Source of the DNA: Bryobacterales bacterium
Lineage (GTDB): Bacteria > Acidobacteriota > Terriglobia > Bryobacterales > Bryobacteraceae
Assembly: GCA_003166865.1 (NCBI GenBank)
Contig: PMUP01000097.1
Coordinates: forward strand, 298,000 to 342,391
Direction: 5' to 3'
Length of the DNA: 44,392 nucleotides
Numbering within the stretch: position 1 is the stretch's first letter; the number at the start of each line of letters is the position of its first letter. Positions 7,490-15,969 of this stretch are shown piece after piece. Below the pieces are notes generated by a model. The model was given only the letters and a program-made list of their open reading frames with translations, was not told the DNA's origin and searched no databases. The position numbers and the translations under genes are program-made.

Positions 7490-8194
7490 TTATCGCTTGA
7501 AAAACCACAGCCAGAAATATTGCTGCCCAACTCCCCACCGATAGCGTGGATCAAAACCGCATCGGTACGCCATCTCCTCCGCCTGGCGCTCGGAGAACGC
7601 AACACCCAGCCACGTATCGTCTGGCTTCGTTTCCATAGTAGAATCGCCTTGCACCTGGAACTTGAACAGCGCTCCTGGCCGCAGCAGACGGTGCACCTCG
7701 CGGACATAGCTCTCTATGATCTCCCGGCTAGGGATATGCTGAAAGACGATCGAAGAAAACGCGAAGTCGAAGGGCAGCGCCGGCACCACCGTCAAGTCCT
7801 TCCCATTGTTTTGATATACGAACGCGTTCGGGCGGTCTCGGAGCGCCAGCGCCGCCTGACGCACCATTTCACCGCTGACATCCACCGCGTGAACCTCGCC
7901 GAACAGATCGGCTAGCGCACGGGTCATCCGTCCCACCCCGCAGCCAATCTCCAGAACTCGCAGCTCGCCGGGCAGCTTTCCCTGGCAGATGTTCGCCAGG
8001 TCCGTCCGAATGTCCTCCGCCACGGACCTCTCACCGGTAGCGAAAAATTCCTCGTCAGTCCACTCCGCGGTCACCGTGCAGACGTAGTAACGGGCGTTCT
8101 CGCGGGCGCGCTGGTCCCAATCGTCCCGCATCTTTTGGAGTTGTTCCTCGGGGCTGATCTTGCACATGTCGGCCAAGCTATCCCATTCTCCCAT
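7490..8194 (-). CDS. Class I SAM-dependent methyltransferase
   Basis: SAM-binding motif I is VLEIGCGVGRMTRAL, motif II follows as EVHAVDVSGEMV, and the post-motifs FDFAFSSIVFQHIPS and LLRPGALFKFQVQG are in place. N-terminal residues QLQKMRDDWDQRARENARYYV are typical of a small-molecule or lipid methyltransferase subgroup. The open frame extends to 8281, but homology-like sequence begins near the methionines at 8194 or 8167; neither has an ideal Shine-Dalgarno. Substrate unknown. It is divergent from the PilZ gene. Confidence 0.85.
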   Translation of the reverse strand: MGEWDSLADMCKISPEEQLQKMRDDWDQRARENARYYVCTVTAEWTDEEFFATGERSVAEDIRTDLANICQGKLPGELRVLEIGCGVGRMTRALADLFGEVHAVDVSGEMVRQAALALRDRPNAFVYQNNGKDLTVVPALPFDFAFSSIVFQHIPSREIIESYVREVHRLLRPGALFKFQVQGDSTMETKPDDTWLGVAFSERQAEEMAYRCGFDPRYRWGVGQQYFWLWFFKR

Positions 8195-8347
8195 AGCCCC
8201 TTGAGGCCGATTACTGCCGTGTCGAAGCACTGAAAAGGTACTGGGCCGGAACCGCTCCAAAACGTTACCGAATGGTCCCAAACTGCGGCTACGCCTATTG
8301 ACCGCGGGTGTACGATCAGTTTAGAGTCGAATGTGACAGCGAACACC

Positions 8348-8641
8348 ATGGAACAGCGTAAAGCGCAACGATTTGAATTGAAACTGCCGCTGGAGCTAAT
8401 CCGCAAGGGTTCCCAGCCGCTTTCCGAATACGGGGAAACCCGTAACCTCAGCTCCGTCGGCGTCTTGTTTGAAGCCGGCGCGGCCCTGCGAATCGGCGAA
8501 CCGGTGGAGTACATGATCACTCTTCCCGGTGCGCCCGAGAACGGTGACAAAGTGCGCTTGCATTGCCTTGGAAAAGTGGTGCGTTTTACCCACGAAACCG
8601 GCGTCGCCGCCACTCTGGAACGCTACGAATTCGTCCGCTAA
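8348..8641 (+). CDS. PilZ-domain c-di-GMP-binding protein
   Basis: Single-domain PilZ protein of about 97 aa from ATG 8348; a GTG at 8333 would add five residues. Both c-di-GMP motifs are visible: RKAQR (RxxxR) at the N-terminus and NLSSVG ([D/N]xSxxG) after strand two. The remainder follows the beta-barrel pattern ending LERYEFV. It would sense c-di-GMP and act on an unknown partner. Its stop overlaps the stop of the converging helicase gene by four bases. No neighbour suggests a motility or polysaccharide target. Confidence 0.85.
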   Translation: MEQRKAQRFELKLPLELIRKGSQPLSEYGETRNLSSVGVLFEAGAALRIGEPVEYMITLPGAPENGDKVRLHCLGKVVRFTHETGVAATLERYEFVR

Positions 8642-10983
8642 TCCTTCAGCAGGCCTTGTAGCAGCCGCAAGGTAGCCTGCTTCCCTGTTTCGCCCACTTC
8701 CCCGACGGGGCCCACGCACGCCGGACACCCCATCTCGCACCCACAGCCATCGAGCACTTCCAGCGCCCCCGCCAGCAATTTGCTTTTCAGTTGAAACAGC
8801 GGCTGGCTCTGCCCGATGCCGCCCGGGTAATTGTCGAAAAGAAACAAATCCGGCTCGAAGCTTTGCGTGGCTCTGGAAATATCTTCCGATATGGCGATAC
8901 CCAAATCCCGGGGATCGCACATCAGCAACAGGGCCGCCACGGTCCGCAGCACCTGCGCCAGTCCCGTAAGCCCGCTCTGCTTCTCAGCCGGCGTCATGTC
9001 CGGAAAGCGCGCCCAAAAGCTCTCGGGGAAATGCAGCCAAAACGCCGTCGTGTGCAACTCCTGTTCGGGCATCGAAAGATTGCCCGCGCCGATGTTCTCC
9101 ATGGTGTAAAAACGCAGCTTCTTGAACCCCACCACTTGCGTGTTCACACGCACGTCTCCATGAGCCGCCCGCGCGCCATGCACGTCCTGGGATTCGTATT
9201 CCTCCAGCTCCTTCACCTGCGTGTAGTCGATCGCGTCGGTGAAATAGTCGCTGTCCACCCGCCGGACATACGCCTTGCGTCCCTCGTAGTCCAGCTTCTC
9301 CACTTGGAACTGCCGCGCTTCGTGCAAATAAATCGCCTTCTCATGCAAAGTCGTCAGCGCGGCCGTGAACGATACTTCCGCGATCACCTGATGATTCCCC
9401 GTGATGTCCACCACGATGAAGTTGTCGCTCGATATCGCCCGTAAGCTGACCGCATCGGCGGGATAGGTGTCGGACGTCCAATGCCAGCATCCGCCCGAGC
9501 GATGCAGCAGCCCCGCGTCGTCGGCCAAAAACCGGCACAGCTCCGCCGGATCGTGCGGCCCGAACTTCTCCCCATCCCGAATCGGCAGCTCAAATGCCGC
9601 GCACTTCAGATGGTTGATCAGGATCTCGAGATTGTCGGCGTTGATATGCGCGTGCTCGGGGGATCCCTCGAAGAAGTACTCCGGATGTTCCACCACATAT
9701 TGATCCAGCGGCGCGCTGGATGCCACCATCACGGCTAACGAGGCGCTCTGCCGCCTCCCCGCCCGCCCGGCCCTCTGCCATACCGACGCAATCGATCCTG
9801 GATAACCCGCCATCACCACCGCGTCCAGCGACCCAATATCCACGCCCAGCTCCAGCGCGTTCGTCGCCACCACGGCCCGAATCTCTCCATCCCGCAGTTT
9901 GCGCTCGATCTCCCGCCGCTCGCGCGGTAAATAGCCTCCCCGGTATCCACGCACCGCTTCGCCTGGCAGAGGCCCGCGCTCAATCGCGTCGCGCAAATAC
10001 TTCACCAGGATTTCCGTCGCCAGCCGGCTGTTCGCGAACACCAGCGTTTGCTGATGCCGCTCGATGAACTCCGTCGCGATGCGCCGCGTCTCCTGTAAAT
10101 AGCCGCGCCGGATGCCGAGCTGTTTATTCACCACCGGCGGATTATAGAACACGAAGTATTTCTCGCCGCTCGGCGCGCCGTTGCGATCCACCAGCTCAAC
10201 CGGGCGTTCGGTCAGCGCCTCTGCCAGCTCCTTCGGATTCGCGATGGTTGCCGAGCAGCAAATGAATTGCGGCGCCGATCCATAAAATTCGCAGATGCGC
10301 CGTAGCCGCCGGAGTACGTTCGCCAGATGGCTGCCGTACACGCCGCGATAGTAGTGCAGCTCATCGATCACCACGTAACGCAGGTTCTCAAAACACTTCG
10401 CCCACTTGGTGTGATGCGGCAGAATGCCGCTGTGCAGCATGTCCGGATTGGTCAGCACCACGTTGGCCCGTTCCCGAATCGCGCGCCGCGCGTCCTGCGG
10501 AGTATCGCCGTCATAGGTGAAGGCGCGAATCTGGGATCCCATCGCATCCACCGCCGCTTGGAACTCGTGCAACTGGTCCTCGGCCAGCGCCTTGGTCGGG
10601 AACAGGTACATCGCACGCGCTGCGGGATCGTCGATCAGCCGCTGCAACACCGGCAGGTTGTAGCACAGTGTCTTGCCGCTCGCCGTCGGCGTTACCACCA
10701 CCACGTTCTTGCCCGTGGCGCAGTGCTCGAACGCCTCCGCCTGGTGAATATAGAGCTGTGGGATACCCCGCGCTACCAGGGCGTCATGCAAAGCCGGAGC
10801 TACGCTGGCCGGGATCCCTGCATACTGGCCCTCCCGCGCCGGTTGATGCCGGATCGCGCGAATTGGCGAGTCCGGAACCGCCATCCACTGCTGGAACCTC
10901 GCGACGGAACCCTCGATCCCGCCGTTCCGCCGCGCAATTCCAAACGGGTCAGATGATTCCGTGAGTCCAAGCGTCAGGTTCAT
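8638..10983 (-). CDS. MrfA/Hrq1-like DEAD/H helicase with DUF1998 zinc-binding C-terminus
   Basis: 781 aa superfamily 2 helicase. Walker A is TPTASGKT at 98-105, motif Ia FPTKALAEDQ, motif II DELH at 207-210, motif III CCSATIANP, motif V ATNALELGVDIG, and motif VI QRAGRAGRR. The C-terminal domain carries four cysteines in CGCEMGCPAC (747-756), matching the zinc site of MrfA-family (B. subtilis YprA) helicases, which act in repair of mitomycin-type DNA damage. No fused exonuclease domain is present. The start at 10983 faces the DUF3052-like gene across a short divergent region. Function in crosslink or alkylation repair is inferred from the family. Confidence 0.93.
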   Translation of the reverse strand: MNLTLGLTESSDPFGIARRNGGIEGSVARFQQWMAVPDSPIRAIRHQPAREGQYAGIPASVAPALHDALVARGIPQLYIHQAEAFEHCATGKNVVVVTPTASGKTLCYNLPVLQRLIDDPAARAMYLFPTKALAEDQLHEFQAAVDAMGSQIRAFTYDGDTPQDARRAIRERANVVLTNPDMLHSGILPHHTKWAKCFENLRYVVIDELHYYRGVYGSHLANVLRRLRRICEFYGSAPQFICCSATIANPKELAEALTERPVELVDRNGAPSGEKYFVFYNPPVVNKQLGIRRGYLQETRRIATEFIERHQQTLVFANSRLATEILVKYLRDAIERGPLPGEAVRGYRGGYLPRERREIERKLRDGEIRAVVATNALELGVDIGSLDAVVMAGYPGSIASVWQRAGRAGRRQSASLAVMVASSAPLDQYVVEHPEYFFEGSPEHAHINADNLEILINHLKCAAFELPIRDGEKFGPHDPAELCRFLADDAGLLHRSGGCWHWTSDTYPADAVSLRAISSDNFIVVDITGNHQVIAEVSFTAALTTLHEKAIYLHEARQFQVEKLDYEGRKAYVRRVDSDYFTDAIDYTQVKELEEYESQDVHGARAAHGDVRVNTQVVGFKKLRFYTMENIGAGNLSMPEQELHTTAFWLHFPESFWARFPDMTPAEKQSGLTGLAQVLRTVAALLLMCDPRDLGIAISEDISRATQSFEPDLFLFDNYPGGIGQSQPLFQLKSKLLAGALEVLDGCGCEMGCPACVGPVGEVGETGKQATLRLLQGLLKD

Positions 10984-11087
10984 TGGTTGTTCGCCTTTTC
11001 TTTGCCAGCTTACACGAACCGTGGCCCATTGTCGAGGCTAAATCCAGACGCGCTATCATCAAGGCTTATTCGCATGCCATTGGATGC

Positions 11088-11687
11088 ATGATCATGGGCC
11101 AGGAACTGGAATGCAAAGCTCGGATTCGGCGCCGGGCCGCGATGGAGGGCAAGGCGCAACTGGAGACGGACTTCGTCCTGTTTCGAGGACCCGAGCGCTT
11201 CAAGGTCAGCTTCAGCGAACTCACCGGCGTGAAGGCGGAGGGCGGCGTTCTGAAGCTGGAGTTCGCGGGCGGCCCGGTGGAGCTGGAGCTGGGCGCGGCG
11301 GCGGAGAAGTGGGCGCGAAAGATTCTGAATCCGCCGTCTTTGATGGACAAGCTGGGAATAAAGTCAGGTCTAACAGTCCGCCTGATTGGCGGATTCGACG
11401 AATTTGAACCCGGCTTTAGAAAAGATATCTCGGAGCGCCAGGCAGTGGTCGCGGCCAAGGGCAAATGCGAGCTGCTCTTCTTCGCGGCCGGAAGATCCGC
11501 GGAATTGGAGCGGATTCGGAAGCTGAAGGCGAATCTCAAACCGGGCGGGGCCTTGTGGGTGATCTATCCGAAAGGTGTTCCAGAGATCAAAGAGATCGAG
11601 GTAATTCAGGCGGGACGCGCGGCAGGAATGAAAGACGTGAAGGTCGCCAGGTTTTCCGCCACGCACACCGCGTTGAAATTTGTGTGA
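11088..11687 (+). CDS. DUF3052-like protein
   Basis: About 199 aa from ATG 11088 (11094 also possible); the frame is open from 10983 but the first 35 residues look non-conserved. The C-terminal half, from LMDKLGIKSGLTVRLIG through FFAAGRSAELERI, GGALWVIYPKG, to GMKDVKVARFSATHTALKFV, follows the DUF3052 pattern: LGIK, a central hydrophobic strand, LWV-YPK, and a final FS-T-T-L-FV. The N-terminal half is beta-rich and resembles a YdeI/OmdA-like domain only loosely. Function unknown. It precedes two VOC-domain genes on the same strand. Confidence 0.7.
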   Translation: MIMGQELECKARIRRRAAMEGKAQLETDFVLFRGPERFKVSFSELTGVKAEGGVLKLEFAGGPVELELGAAAEKWARKILNPPSLMDKLGIKSGLTVRLIGGFDEFEPGFRKDISERQAVVAAKGKCELLFFAAGRSAELERIRKLKANLKPGGALWVIYPKGVPEIKEIEVIQAGRAAGMKDVKVARFSATHTALKFV

Positions 11688-11719
11688 CAGCATTTGTGTG
11701 ACACGATAGGAGGACCAAC

Positions 11720-12040
11720 ATGGCAAACAAATTTGGCGCGGATATTCTGATTCAAGCGCAAGATCCAAAGAGTGCGGCATTGTTCTACGTGAAGCAACTC
11801 GGATTCGAGATCACTGACCATAACCCCATCATGATCGGCCTCCACGGCGAGCACATCAACTTATTCATCGAGCCAGGTCCGGCGCTGGGTGGCCCGGTTT
11901 TGGAAGTCACGGTCGCGAATGTCGCGGAAGCCAAGCTCCGGCTCGTAAAGAATGGGTGCACAATCGTCAAGGATGAGCCGGATTTTCCGAGATGCTATAT
12001 CCAAGATCCGTTCGGCCTGATTTACAACCTGACGAGCTAG
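11720..12040 (+). CDS. Stand-alone VOC (glyoxalase/bleomycin-resistance) protein
   Basis: 106 aa single-domain VOC protein. The repeat-strand pattern ILIQAQDPKSAALFYVKQLGFEI then a central strand set and PRCYIQDPFGLIYNL is the family signature, with candidate metal ligands H and E in the halves. A perfect AGGAGG sits at 11709-11714, six bases ahead of the ATG. Ten bases separate it from the VOC-SpoIIE gene, so they are co-transcribed. Possible roles are small-molecule binding or isomerisation. Confidence 0.88.
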   Translation: MANKFGADILIQAQDPKSAALFYVKQLGFEITDHNPIMIGLHGEHINLFIEPGPALGGPVLEVTVANVAEAKLRLVKNGCTIVKDEPDFPRCYIQDPFGLIYNLTS

Positions 12041-12050
12041 CGAGCTCGAG

Positions 12051-13307
12051 GTGCAACCCACTGGCATGAATGTTCGCCTGGACCGGCAGAATCCCTACCT
12101 GCGCATTGACGCCGTCAACGTTTATGTTCGAGATCAGGATCGCAGCCTGGAATTCTACCTGAATCAACTCGGATTCCATCTGGCTCTCGATACCCGCCTT
12201 CAATCCGGTTATCGTTTGGTGGCCGTCGCCCCTCCCGACGGAACCACGGTGCTAAGGCTGATCGCGCCCGACCCAGACTCTGAAGACTACCAGCTTATCG
12301 GCCGGCAAACGCCGATCGTGTTTCTTACCGAAGATGTGGTCGCCAAATTCCGCGAATGGAGCAAGCGGGGGGTTCACTTTCCCTATACACCTCGCCTTAG
12401 GCGGATCAAGCACGTTCGGCAGTCGTCGGTCACCGAGCAGCCACCGATTTGGGGCGGAGTATTTACCCGCTTCGAAGATATCGACGGAAACTCGTTCTCG
12501 CTGGTGGGAATCGATGAGGTGAGCCAGGCACTCGAAGCGCAACGCCGGGCGACCGCAGAGAAGTTGGAATCCGAACGCCGCGCGGTCCAGGAACTGGAAA
12601 TTGCACGGCTGGTGCAGGCCCGGCTTTTCCCACAGACCTTGCCGCCCTTCGGCACACTCGAGTACGCGGGCGTTTGCGTTCAAGCTCGCCAGGTCGGCGG
12701 CGATTACTACGATTTTCTGAATCTGGGTCAGGAACGCCTTGGGCTGGTGGTCGGCGACATCGCGGGAAAAGGAATCGCTGCCGCTCTCTTAATGGCCAAC
12801 CTCCAGGCGAATCTGCGCAGCCAATGCGCCATCGCGTTGGAACATCCGCAGCGATTCCTGGAATCAGTGAATCAGCTTTTTTACGAGAACACCATTGAGA
12901 GCGCCTACGCCACGCTGTTCTTCGCCGAATATGACAGCCGGGCGCGACGCCTTCGTTATGCGAATTGCGGGCACCTGCCCGGTCTTCTCTTACGAAGCGA
13001 TAACACGCTGGATCGGCTGGATTCCACCTGCACCGTTCTGGGGCTCTTCAAGAACTGGGACTGCTCGATCGGGGAAAGCACCCTCTTGCCGGGAGACACG
13101 CTGGTGCTCTACACGGATGGTGTCACCGAAGCCTTCGACCAGCATGGAGAGGAATTCGGAGAGCTGCGCCTCGTTGACAGCTTGCGGCGGCATCGTGACC
13201 AGCGCTCACAGGCGTTGCTCGATTCCATTCTCGATGACGTGAAGCGGTTCAGTCCGCACGAGCAGCACGACGACATCACGCTGCTGGTGGCGAGGTGCGA
13301 ACATTAA
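12051..13307 (+). CDS. VOC domain fused to SpoIIE/RsbU-type PP2C phosphatase
   Basis: 418 aa. Residues 19-154 form a VOC domain (YLRIDAVNVYVRDQDRSLEF through RFEDIDGNSFSLVGID), residues 158-185 a charged coiled coil, and residues 190-418 a SpoIIE-type PP2C phosphatase. Metal-binding aspartates are present: D218 in GGDYYDF, D236 in VGDIAGKG, D356 in YTDGVTEAF and D407/408 in QHDDITLLV. The family dephosphorylates anti-sigma antagonists. A VOC domain where PAS or GAF sensors usually sit suggests that a small ligand controls the phosphatase. The start is GTG 12051 or ATG 12066; GAGG at 12048 suits neither perfectly. The preceding gene is a lone VOC protein. Confidence 0.9.
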   Translation: MQPTGMNVRLDRQNPYLRIDAVNVYVRDQDRSLEFYLNQLGFHLALDTRLQSGYRLVAVAPPDGTTVLRLIAPDPDSEDYQLIGRQTPIVFLTEDVVAKFREWSKRGVHFPYTPRLRRIKHVRQSSVTEQPPIWGGVFTRFEDIDGNSFSLVGIDEVSQALEAQRRATAEKLESERRAVQELEIARLVQARLFPQTLPPFGTLEYAGVCVQARQVGGDYYDFLNLGQERLGLVVGDIAGKGIAAALLMANLQANLRSQCAIALEHPQRFLESVNQLFYENTIESAYATLFFAEYDSRARRLRYANCGHLPGLLLRSDNTLDRLDSTCTVLGLFKNWDCSIGESTLLPGDTLVLYTDGVTEAFDQHGEEFGELRLVDSLRRHRDQRSQALLDSILDDVKRFSPHEQHDDITLLVARCEH

Positions 13308-13322
13308 TCAGCGGATAACCGC

Positions 13323-13448
13323 ATGGAACTTGAGAATCGCAAGCAGCAGGAATTCTTCGCTCTGGCCGAGCGTTTCCGTCGCGCCACCGACCCCGACGAA
13401 GCCAGACGGGTGGGCGATCAGATGGGCCGCATGGTCTTGGGTGGCTGA
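13323..13448 (+). CDS. 41-residue small acidic/basic protein
   Basis: ATG at 13323, 15 bases after the phosphatase stop, reads MELENRKQQEFFALAERF then RATDPDEARRVGDQMGRMV and stops at 13448. The composition suggests two short amphipathic helices. I have the impression that similar peptides recur in acidobacterial and cyanobacterial genomes beside toxin-antitoxin genes, but cannot name a family. Its position directly after the phosphatase gene argues for translation. Confidence 0.5.
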   Translation: MELENRKQQEFFALAERFRRATDPDEARRVGDQMGRMVLGG

Positions 13449-13520
13449 TGGGAGGATCGAGAGTTGAGACAAGCTAGCTGCAAGGCCCTGTTATACTCGT
13501 CCCAGGTGCGTTAAACATGC

Positions 13521-13778
13521 ATGCCCACGATCGCTCGCCTTGGACCATATCGTGTGTTCTTCTTCAGCAACGAACGCCTGGAGCCACCACACGTGCACAT
13601 GCAGCGCGAGAGATCTCTCGCCAAGTATTGGCTGGAACCGATCTCCCTGGCATCCGCAACTGGTTTTTCGGCCCGGGAACTACGGCGGCTGGAACAGCTA
13701 GTAACCGAAAACCAGCAGAACTGGCTGGAGGCGTGGCATGAGTTCTTCAGTCGTCGAAATTCGCCCGAGAGCTCGTGA
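13521..13778 (+). CDS. DUF4160 protein
   Basis: 85 aa reading MPTIARLGPYRVFFFSNE followed by RLEPPHVHMQRE, the DUF4160 signature (PTI...G.R..F...E..PHVH...). The rest is helical with a Trp-containing C-terminus. The gene overlaps the following DUF2442 gene by 41 bases. The pairing is widespread and behaves like a two-gene accessory module, possibly toxin-antitoxin, but activity is unproven. A TATACT at 13492-13497 could be the promoter -10. Confidence 0.82.
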   Translation: MPTIARLGPYRVFFFSNERLEPPHVHMQRERSLAKYWLEPISLASATGFSARELRRLEQLVTENQQNWLEAWHEFFSRRNSPESS

Positions 13779-13983
13779 GGTCTCGGTCAGCGAGGACGAG
13801 TTAACTGTACTGCTGGCCGACGGCCGCAAGATCTCGGCCCCGCTGGTTTGGTTCCCGCGACTCCTGCACGCAACAACCGATCAACGCCGGAATTTCGAGT
13901 TCCTCGGCGACGGCGAGGGCATCCACTGGCCGGACATCGACGAAGATCTGAGCGTCGCTGGCCTGCTGCGCGGGCCAGCCTGA
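13738..13983 (+). CDS. DUF2442 protein
   Basis: 81 aa with the DUF2442 pattern: a short strand VSVSEDELTVLLADGRKISAP (read in pieces), VWFPRLLHATTDQRRNFE and GEGIHWPDIDEDLSVAGLL near the end. DUF2442 proteins are often encoded beside DUF4160 and are usually called NadS-like or unknown. Its C-terminal IHWPDIDEDLS is the most diagnostic stretch. It ends 37 bases before the converging AlbA_2 gene. Confidence 0.85.
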   Translation: MSSSVVEIRPRAREVSVSEDELTVLLADGRKISAPLVWFPRLLHATTDQRRNFEFLGDGEGIHWPDIDEDLSVAGLLRGPA

Positions 13984-14020
13984 GCGATTGGACCTACCAA
14001 CCGTACCTGTCCACCATCCG

Positions 14021-15103
14021 TTAGTCGAAGCCTCTCCTGTATTCGGTCTCCGCGTCTGCTCCGAAGACGGCCCTCGCTAGTCCTTGTCCAGCTTCGTGGC
14101 CGCTAACAGAGCTGACGAAAGCGGAGTATGCGCTCCTAAGATCGTCAATCGAGACAGTTCTGACGATGCGAAAGACCTGAGATCCTTCGCAACCAAACGA
14201 GATCTCATACCAGAGGGGCTTATCGAACGGAGCAGCGAGAAAAGCCCGAAATTGCACGGGGATCGCCATACCGCCGGGTGGGAGCCGATATCCCTGAGGA
14301 GCGATTATGTGGTGCCAATCCCGCATGGATTTGTTGTGAATCCACTCCCGGATGTTCGGAGCATACAACATGCATTTGGGGCCGGGCAACCGGAATGAGT
14401 AATTCACATAGAGGTCCTTTGCTACAGTCGTCCCATGATTCCTGAGGACGAGCCTGCCGAGCGCGTAAGGCGTTGAAGTCGGAAGAGTATTTGCACGCTC
14501 ATGGTTTGCCGGCGAGATCCCTCCTTCCAGCTGCCACATGTGAAAAACGTAGGGAGCTGGTGTTCTTCCGAACATCCCAGCCAGGAGCCCATGGGGAGCC
14601 TGCTCGAAGTTAGATCCGACGCGAACATGGTAGCGGCCCTTGTGTTTGCCGACAATACATTGATGAGGAGCAAACATGCTCTTTGAGATGAGCGTGACAA
14701 CAAATCCTTCGTCCGATCCGGACCGCGCGATGAGATGATGACGAACTCCGCCGTGAAGAGGAACTGTACAACCCGAGGCCGCGCCCTCCAGGTAACTTAG
14801 GAACCGCTTTGCGTTTCGGATCGGATGCTTCGCCGTCGGAACATCGCCGCGTTGAGGATCATTGCGACAATCGACGCCCCAAACGATGATGCCGCCCTCC
14901 GAATTGCCGAAGCCCGAGATCGCCCGCGCAAGATTTTCGCGGTCAGGCTGTTCCAGCATCGAACTCGCACCTTCCTTTGTGACGCACTTGTAGTCAACAT
15001 ACAATTCCTCTGAGATCCGTTCGGCTATGAATTGATCGATAGTCGCTTCACCACCGTTTATGAAGCGTTCAAAGAGCTCCGTGGCCCTGTTTTTTCCGTT
15101 CAT
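14021..15103 (-). CDS. Schlafen/AlbA_2-domain protein
   Basis: 360 aa. Residues 25-190 form an AlbA_2 (Schlafen core) domain: EELYVDYKCV strand, NLARAISGFGNSEGGIIVWGVD, the central YLEGAASGCTVPL and a late strand pair RYHVRVGSNFEQAP. The C-terminal 170 residues show no family I recognise and may be a beta-rich effector. Bacterial AlbA_2 proteins include nucleic-acid binding or nuclease proteins and are frequent in defence neighbourhoods. The gene stands alone beside accessory modules and the repeat-bounded island, so horizontal acquisition is plausible. Confidence 0.75.
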   Translation of the reverse strand: MNGKNRATELFERFINGGEATIDQFIAERISEELYVDYKCVTKEGASSMLEQPDRENLARAISGFGNSEGGIIVWGVDCRNDPQRGDVPTAKHPIRNAKRFLSYLEGAASGCTVPLHGGVRHHLIARSGSDEGFVVTLISKSMFAPHQCIVGKHKGRYHVRVGSNFEQAPHGLLAGMFGRTPAPYVFHMWQLEGGISPANHERANTLPTSTPYALGRLVLRNHGTTVAKDLYVNYSFRLPGPKCMLYAPNIREWIHNKSMRDWHHIIAPQGYRLPPGGMAIPVQFRAFLAAPFDKPLWYEISFGCEGSQVFRIVRTVSIDDLRSAYSAFVSSVSGHEAGQGLARAVFGADAETEYRRGFD

Positions 15104-15232
15104 GTCTCAGAGAACTCCTCGTCCTAATTTTCGCAGTGATTCACATTTACCGGTAGCCCTGTTGGTCCAAATTCCACTCGATGCCGCCGAGTGCGGGGCC
15201 GGTCACATGCCTAGTCTCCGAGCAGATCCAAC

Positions 15233-15704
15233 CACTTACCTCCCACCCACCGCCCGATTCCCTTGACACCGCCCGTTACACTCGAATGGGCGGATGATCT
15301 GCATCCGGCTGGCTTCGTTTTGCGAAAAACGAAAAATACACCAGCAAACACAAAACTAAGCGACTTGCGCCACCTGATCCGCCCCCGGCCCGCGAAATTT
15401 TGTCGGCTACAATTCATTTGTGCAGCTCACCCCCATCGACTGGCTGGTGGTCGCCCTCTACTTCCTTTTAACCTCGCCATCGGCTTCTATTACAAGTCAC
15501 GCGCCGTAAAAAACGTCAACGAATTTTCCCTCTCCGGCCGCAACGTACCCTGGTGGCTAGCGGGCACGTCCATGGTCGCCACTACCTTCGCTGCCGACAC
15601 TCCGCTCGCCGTCACCGGCATGGTCGCGATGGGCGGCATCGCGGGCAATTGGCTGTGGTGGAACTTCATCGCCAGCGGCATGCTCACTGTCTGCTTCTAC
15701 GCCC
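15233..15704 (+). repeat. Left direct repeat: symporter leader and 5' gene fragment
   Basis: This 472-base segment matches 20221-20694 in the same orientation. It covers the whole non-coding leader of the symporter and the first 285 bases of its gene. By hand count the coding part differs at 19 positions plus one deleted base (about 93% identity). Fourteen of the 19 differences fall on third codon positions. The match stops abruptly at 15704. Confidence 0.92.
15420..15704 (+). pseudogene. 5' fragment of sodium:solute symporter gene
   Basis: GTG at 15420 starts MQLTPIDWLVVALYF as in the intact copy, but one base is missing at about 15465-15470, throwing the frame off after 17 codons. The other frame then continues the intact protein's sequence (NLAIGFYYKSRA through NWLWWNFIASGMLTV) until 15704. 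About 95 of 590 residues are represented. No function is expected; it is one arm of the repeat flanking the cassette island. Confidence 0.92.
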
Positions 15705-15774
15705 CCTACGGGTCTGCCTTATCAGCGCCTCTTTTGAGCCCTCGTCCGGCAAAGGAGGCGCGGGACCATTTGCG

Positions 15775-15885
15775 CTAAAGCCGCGCCAGCGCTCAACCGA
15801 TCACTTAGTCAGGTACTAGAGTGGATGCCTACCGATGTGCAGCAAATTGAGGCGCCAGTTACATCACCCTCGCCCAGCGCCTCAG
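15775..15885 (+). repeat. Cassette leader repeat, copy A
   Basis: 111 bases matching 16675-16785 without gaps, offset by exactly 900. It holds the block CTAAAGCCGCGCCA, the AGGTACTAGAGT element and the first ~20 codons of a membrane-protein gene (MPTDVQQIE). Copy B is the leader and start of the intact gene at 16725. Confidence 0.85.
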
Positions 15886-15969
15886 AAGCGCAAAGGGCGC
15901 GGCGCGCACCACAAGACCGGCCAAGAACTGCTTCGCGCCGCACTCCCTTTTGCGCGGGTTCCTCGGTAG
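15825..15969 (+). pseudogene. Deletion relic of the membrane-protein and glycosyltransferase genes
   Basis: The ATG at 15825 begins MPTDVQQIEAPVTSPSPSAS like the intact gene at 16725, then jumps at about 15886-15895 to sequence matching the 3' end of that gene and the start of the glycosyltransferase. GCGCGGCGC and CCACAAGACCGGCC (about 15898-15922) correspond to 18277-18305, and both proteins read PQDRP there. About 1.5 kb of the ancestral gene is missing. Similarity fades before 15970, where an unrelated methyltransferase starts. The frame stays open to 16187 but overlaps that gene out of frame. Confidence 0.7.
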
